A stretch of 38,853 nt of DNA from Campylobacteraceae bacterium. GTDB taxonomy: Bacteria > Campylobacterota > Campylobacteria > Campylobacterales > Sulfurovaceae. Below the pieces are notes generated by a model. It worked only from the letters and a program-made list of their open reading frames with translations. It did not search any database and was not told where the DNA came from. The stretch spans positions 1 to 38,853 of the forward strand of contig JALWPZ010000245.1 in assembly GCA_026994745.1 (NCBI GenBank), given 5' to 3'. Both the position numbers and the translations under genes were made by a program. Positions 38,494 through 38,853 of the stretch are shown here, in pieces; position 1 is the stretch's first letter; every line of letters starts with the position of its first letter.

Positions 38494-38853
38494 CTATTTC
38501 CCCCGATGCGGGTCGATCCAGAGCAGAACCAGATCGGCGATCACGTTGCCCAGGAGGGTCAGAAAGGCCCCCACCACCAGAATCCCCATGATCACGGGAT
38601 AATCCCGGGCCAGGGCACTCTGGTAGAAGAGCAGGCCCATCCCGTCGATGGAGAAGATCTGCTCCAGAATGACGCTTCCCCCTAGAAGTCCCGGCAAAGA
38701 GAGTCCCAGAATCGTCACGATGAAGGGCAAAAGGTTGGGATAGACGTAGCGACGGACGATCGTGGATTCCTCCAGGCCCCTGGCCCGGGCGAAGAAGATG
38801 TAGTCGCTCTTGAGGATCTCCCGGGTCAGGGAGCGGATGTAGAGCATCAGGGA
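38494..38853 (-). CDS. ABC transporter permease, DppB/OppB type (C-terminal part)
   Basis: At least 119 residues, with the N terminus beyond the right edge. It shows the cytoplasmic EAA-type loop ARARGLEESTIVRRYVYPNLLP, helices FIVTILGLSLPGLLGGSVILE and IMGILVVGAFLTLLGNVIADLVLLWIDPHR, and the MGLLFYQSALARDYPVI loop. These are the hallmarks of the BPD_transp_1 permease of oligo/dipeptide or nickel importers. Partner subunits would lie outside. In a conserved DppB-DppC order the DppC gene would follow here, but nothing does. Confidence 0.9.
   Translation of the reverse strand, partial: SLMLYIRSLTREILKSDYIFFARARGLEESTIVRRYVYPNLLPFIVTILGLSLPGLLGGSVILEQIFSIDGMGLLFYQSALARDYPVIMGILVVGAFLTLLGNVIADLVLLWIDPHRGK

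Overview
The window reads as an ordinary chromosomal segment of a Campylobacterota (epsilonproteobacterial) genome with unusually high GC for that phylum. The lineage call rests on gene order and on lineage-typical genes. These include an HP0268-like gene next to miaB and divergent from nusA, a MagIII-type 3-methyladenine glycosylase, argS/tatA/gmk/acidic-protein, ndk-yceD-rpmF-plsX-fabH, rplY-pth-lptG-like-lysA-pheA-hisC-dxs, and clpS-clpA-aat. Many upstream regions carry a TATAAT-like -10 with no evident -35 box, as is usual in this phylum. A Nitratifractor-like, non-flagellated organism would fit, but that is a guess from composition and synteny.

Layout. 1-4.7 kb: an edge-truncated small gene, luxS, a small membrane protein, argS, tatA, gmk and an acidic pseudo-receiver protein. 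4.9-5.7 kb: tRNA-Arg(GCG) and magIII. 5.8-8.9 kb: ndk, yceD, rpmF, plsX, fabH. 9.0-10.6 kb: ferredoxin and metK. 10.6-18.5 kb, all on the minus strand: rplY, pth, a LptF/LptG-type permease, lysA, pheA, hisC, an 81-residue orphan and dxs. 18.6-24.0 kb: clpS-clpA-aat-tal-pilT, an apparent operon joining an N-degron degradation pathway to transaldolase and a PilT-type ATPase. 24.1-27.3 kb: bioD, pyrB, pyk. 27.4-29.7 kb: ribA, rsmG, a DksA-like gene and two small genes. 29.8-32.2 kb: hemB and gdhA. 32.2-34.8 kb: aroE, a two-gene split permease and a tyrosine recombinase. 35.2-38.0 kb: miaB, the HP0268-like gene and nusA. The right end holds a 445-bp gene-poor stretch and a truncated ABC (oligo/dipeptide-type) permease.

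Nearly everything encoded is housekeeping: translation, lipid, isoprenoid, amino-acid, haem, riboflavin, pyrimidine and SAM metabolism, and protein turnover. I see no CRISPR array, rRNA, prophage, intact insertion sequence, toxin-antitoxin pair or defence system.

The most unusual content is between genes. At least ten short arrays with an exact 7-bp period are scattered over the window (near 5.76, 10.63, 13.86, 24.87 and 29.09 kb, plus five different ones packed into 34.83-35.14 kb). The unit differs from place to place, yet many units fit a loose pattern NTCRNNN on one strand. Several arrays lie beside a compact perfect hairpin, and the 35-kb cluster holds an inverted pair of REP-like hairpins, the first preceded by GGAG. 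The second notable signal is an absence: flagellar genes that sit at two of these conserved loci in Campylobacter (fliF-fliG-fliH between hisC and dxs; fliR beside the acidic-protein gene) are missing here.
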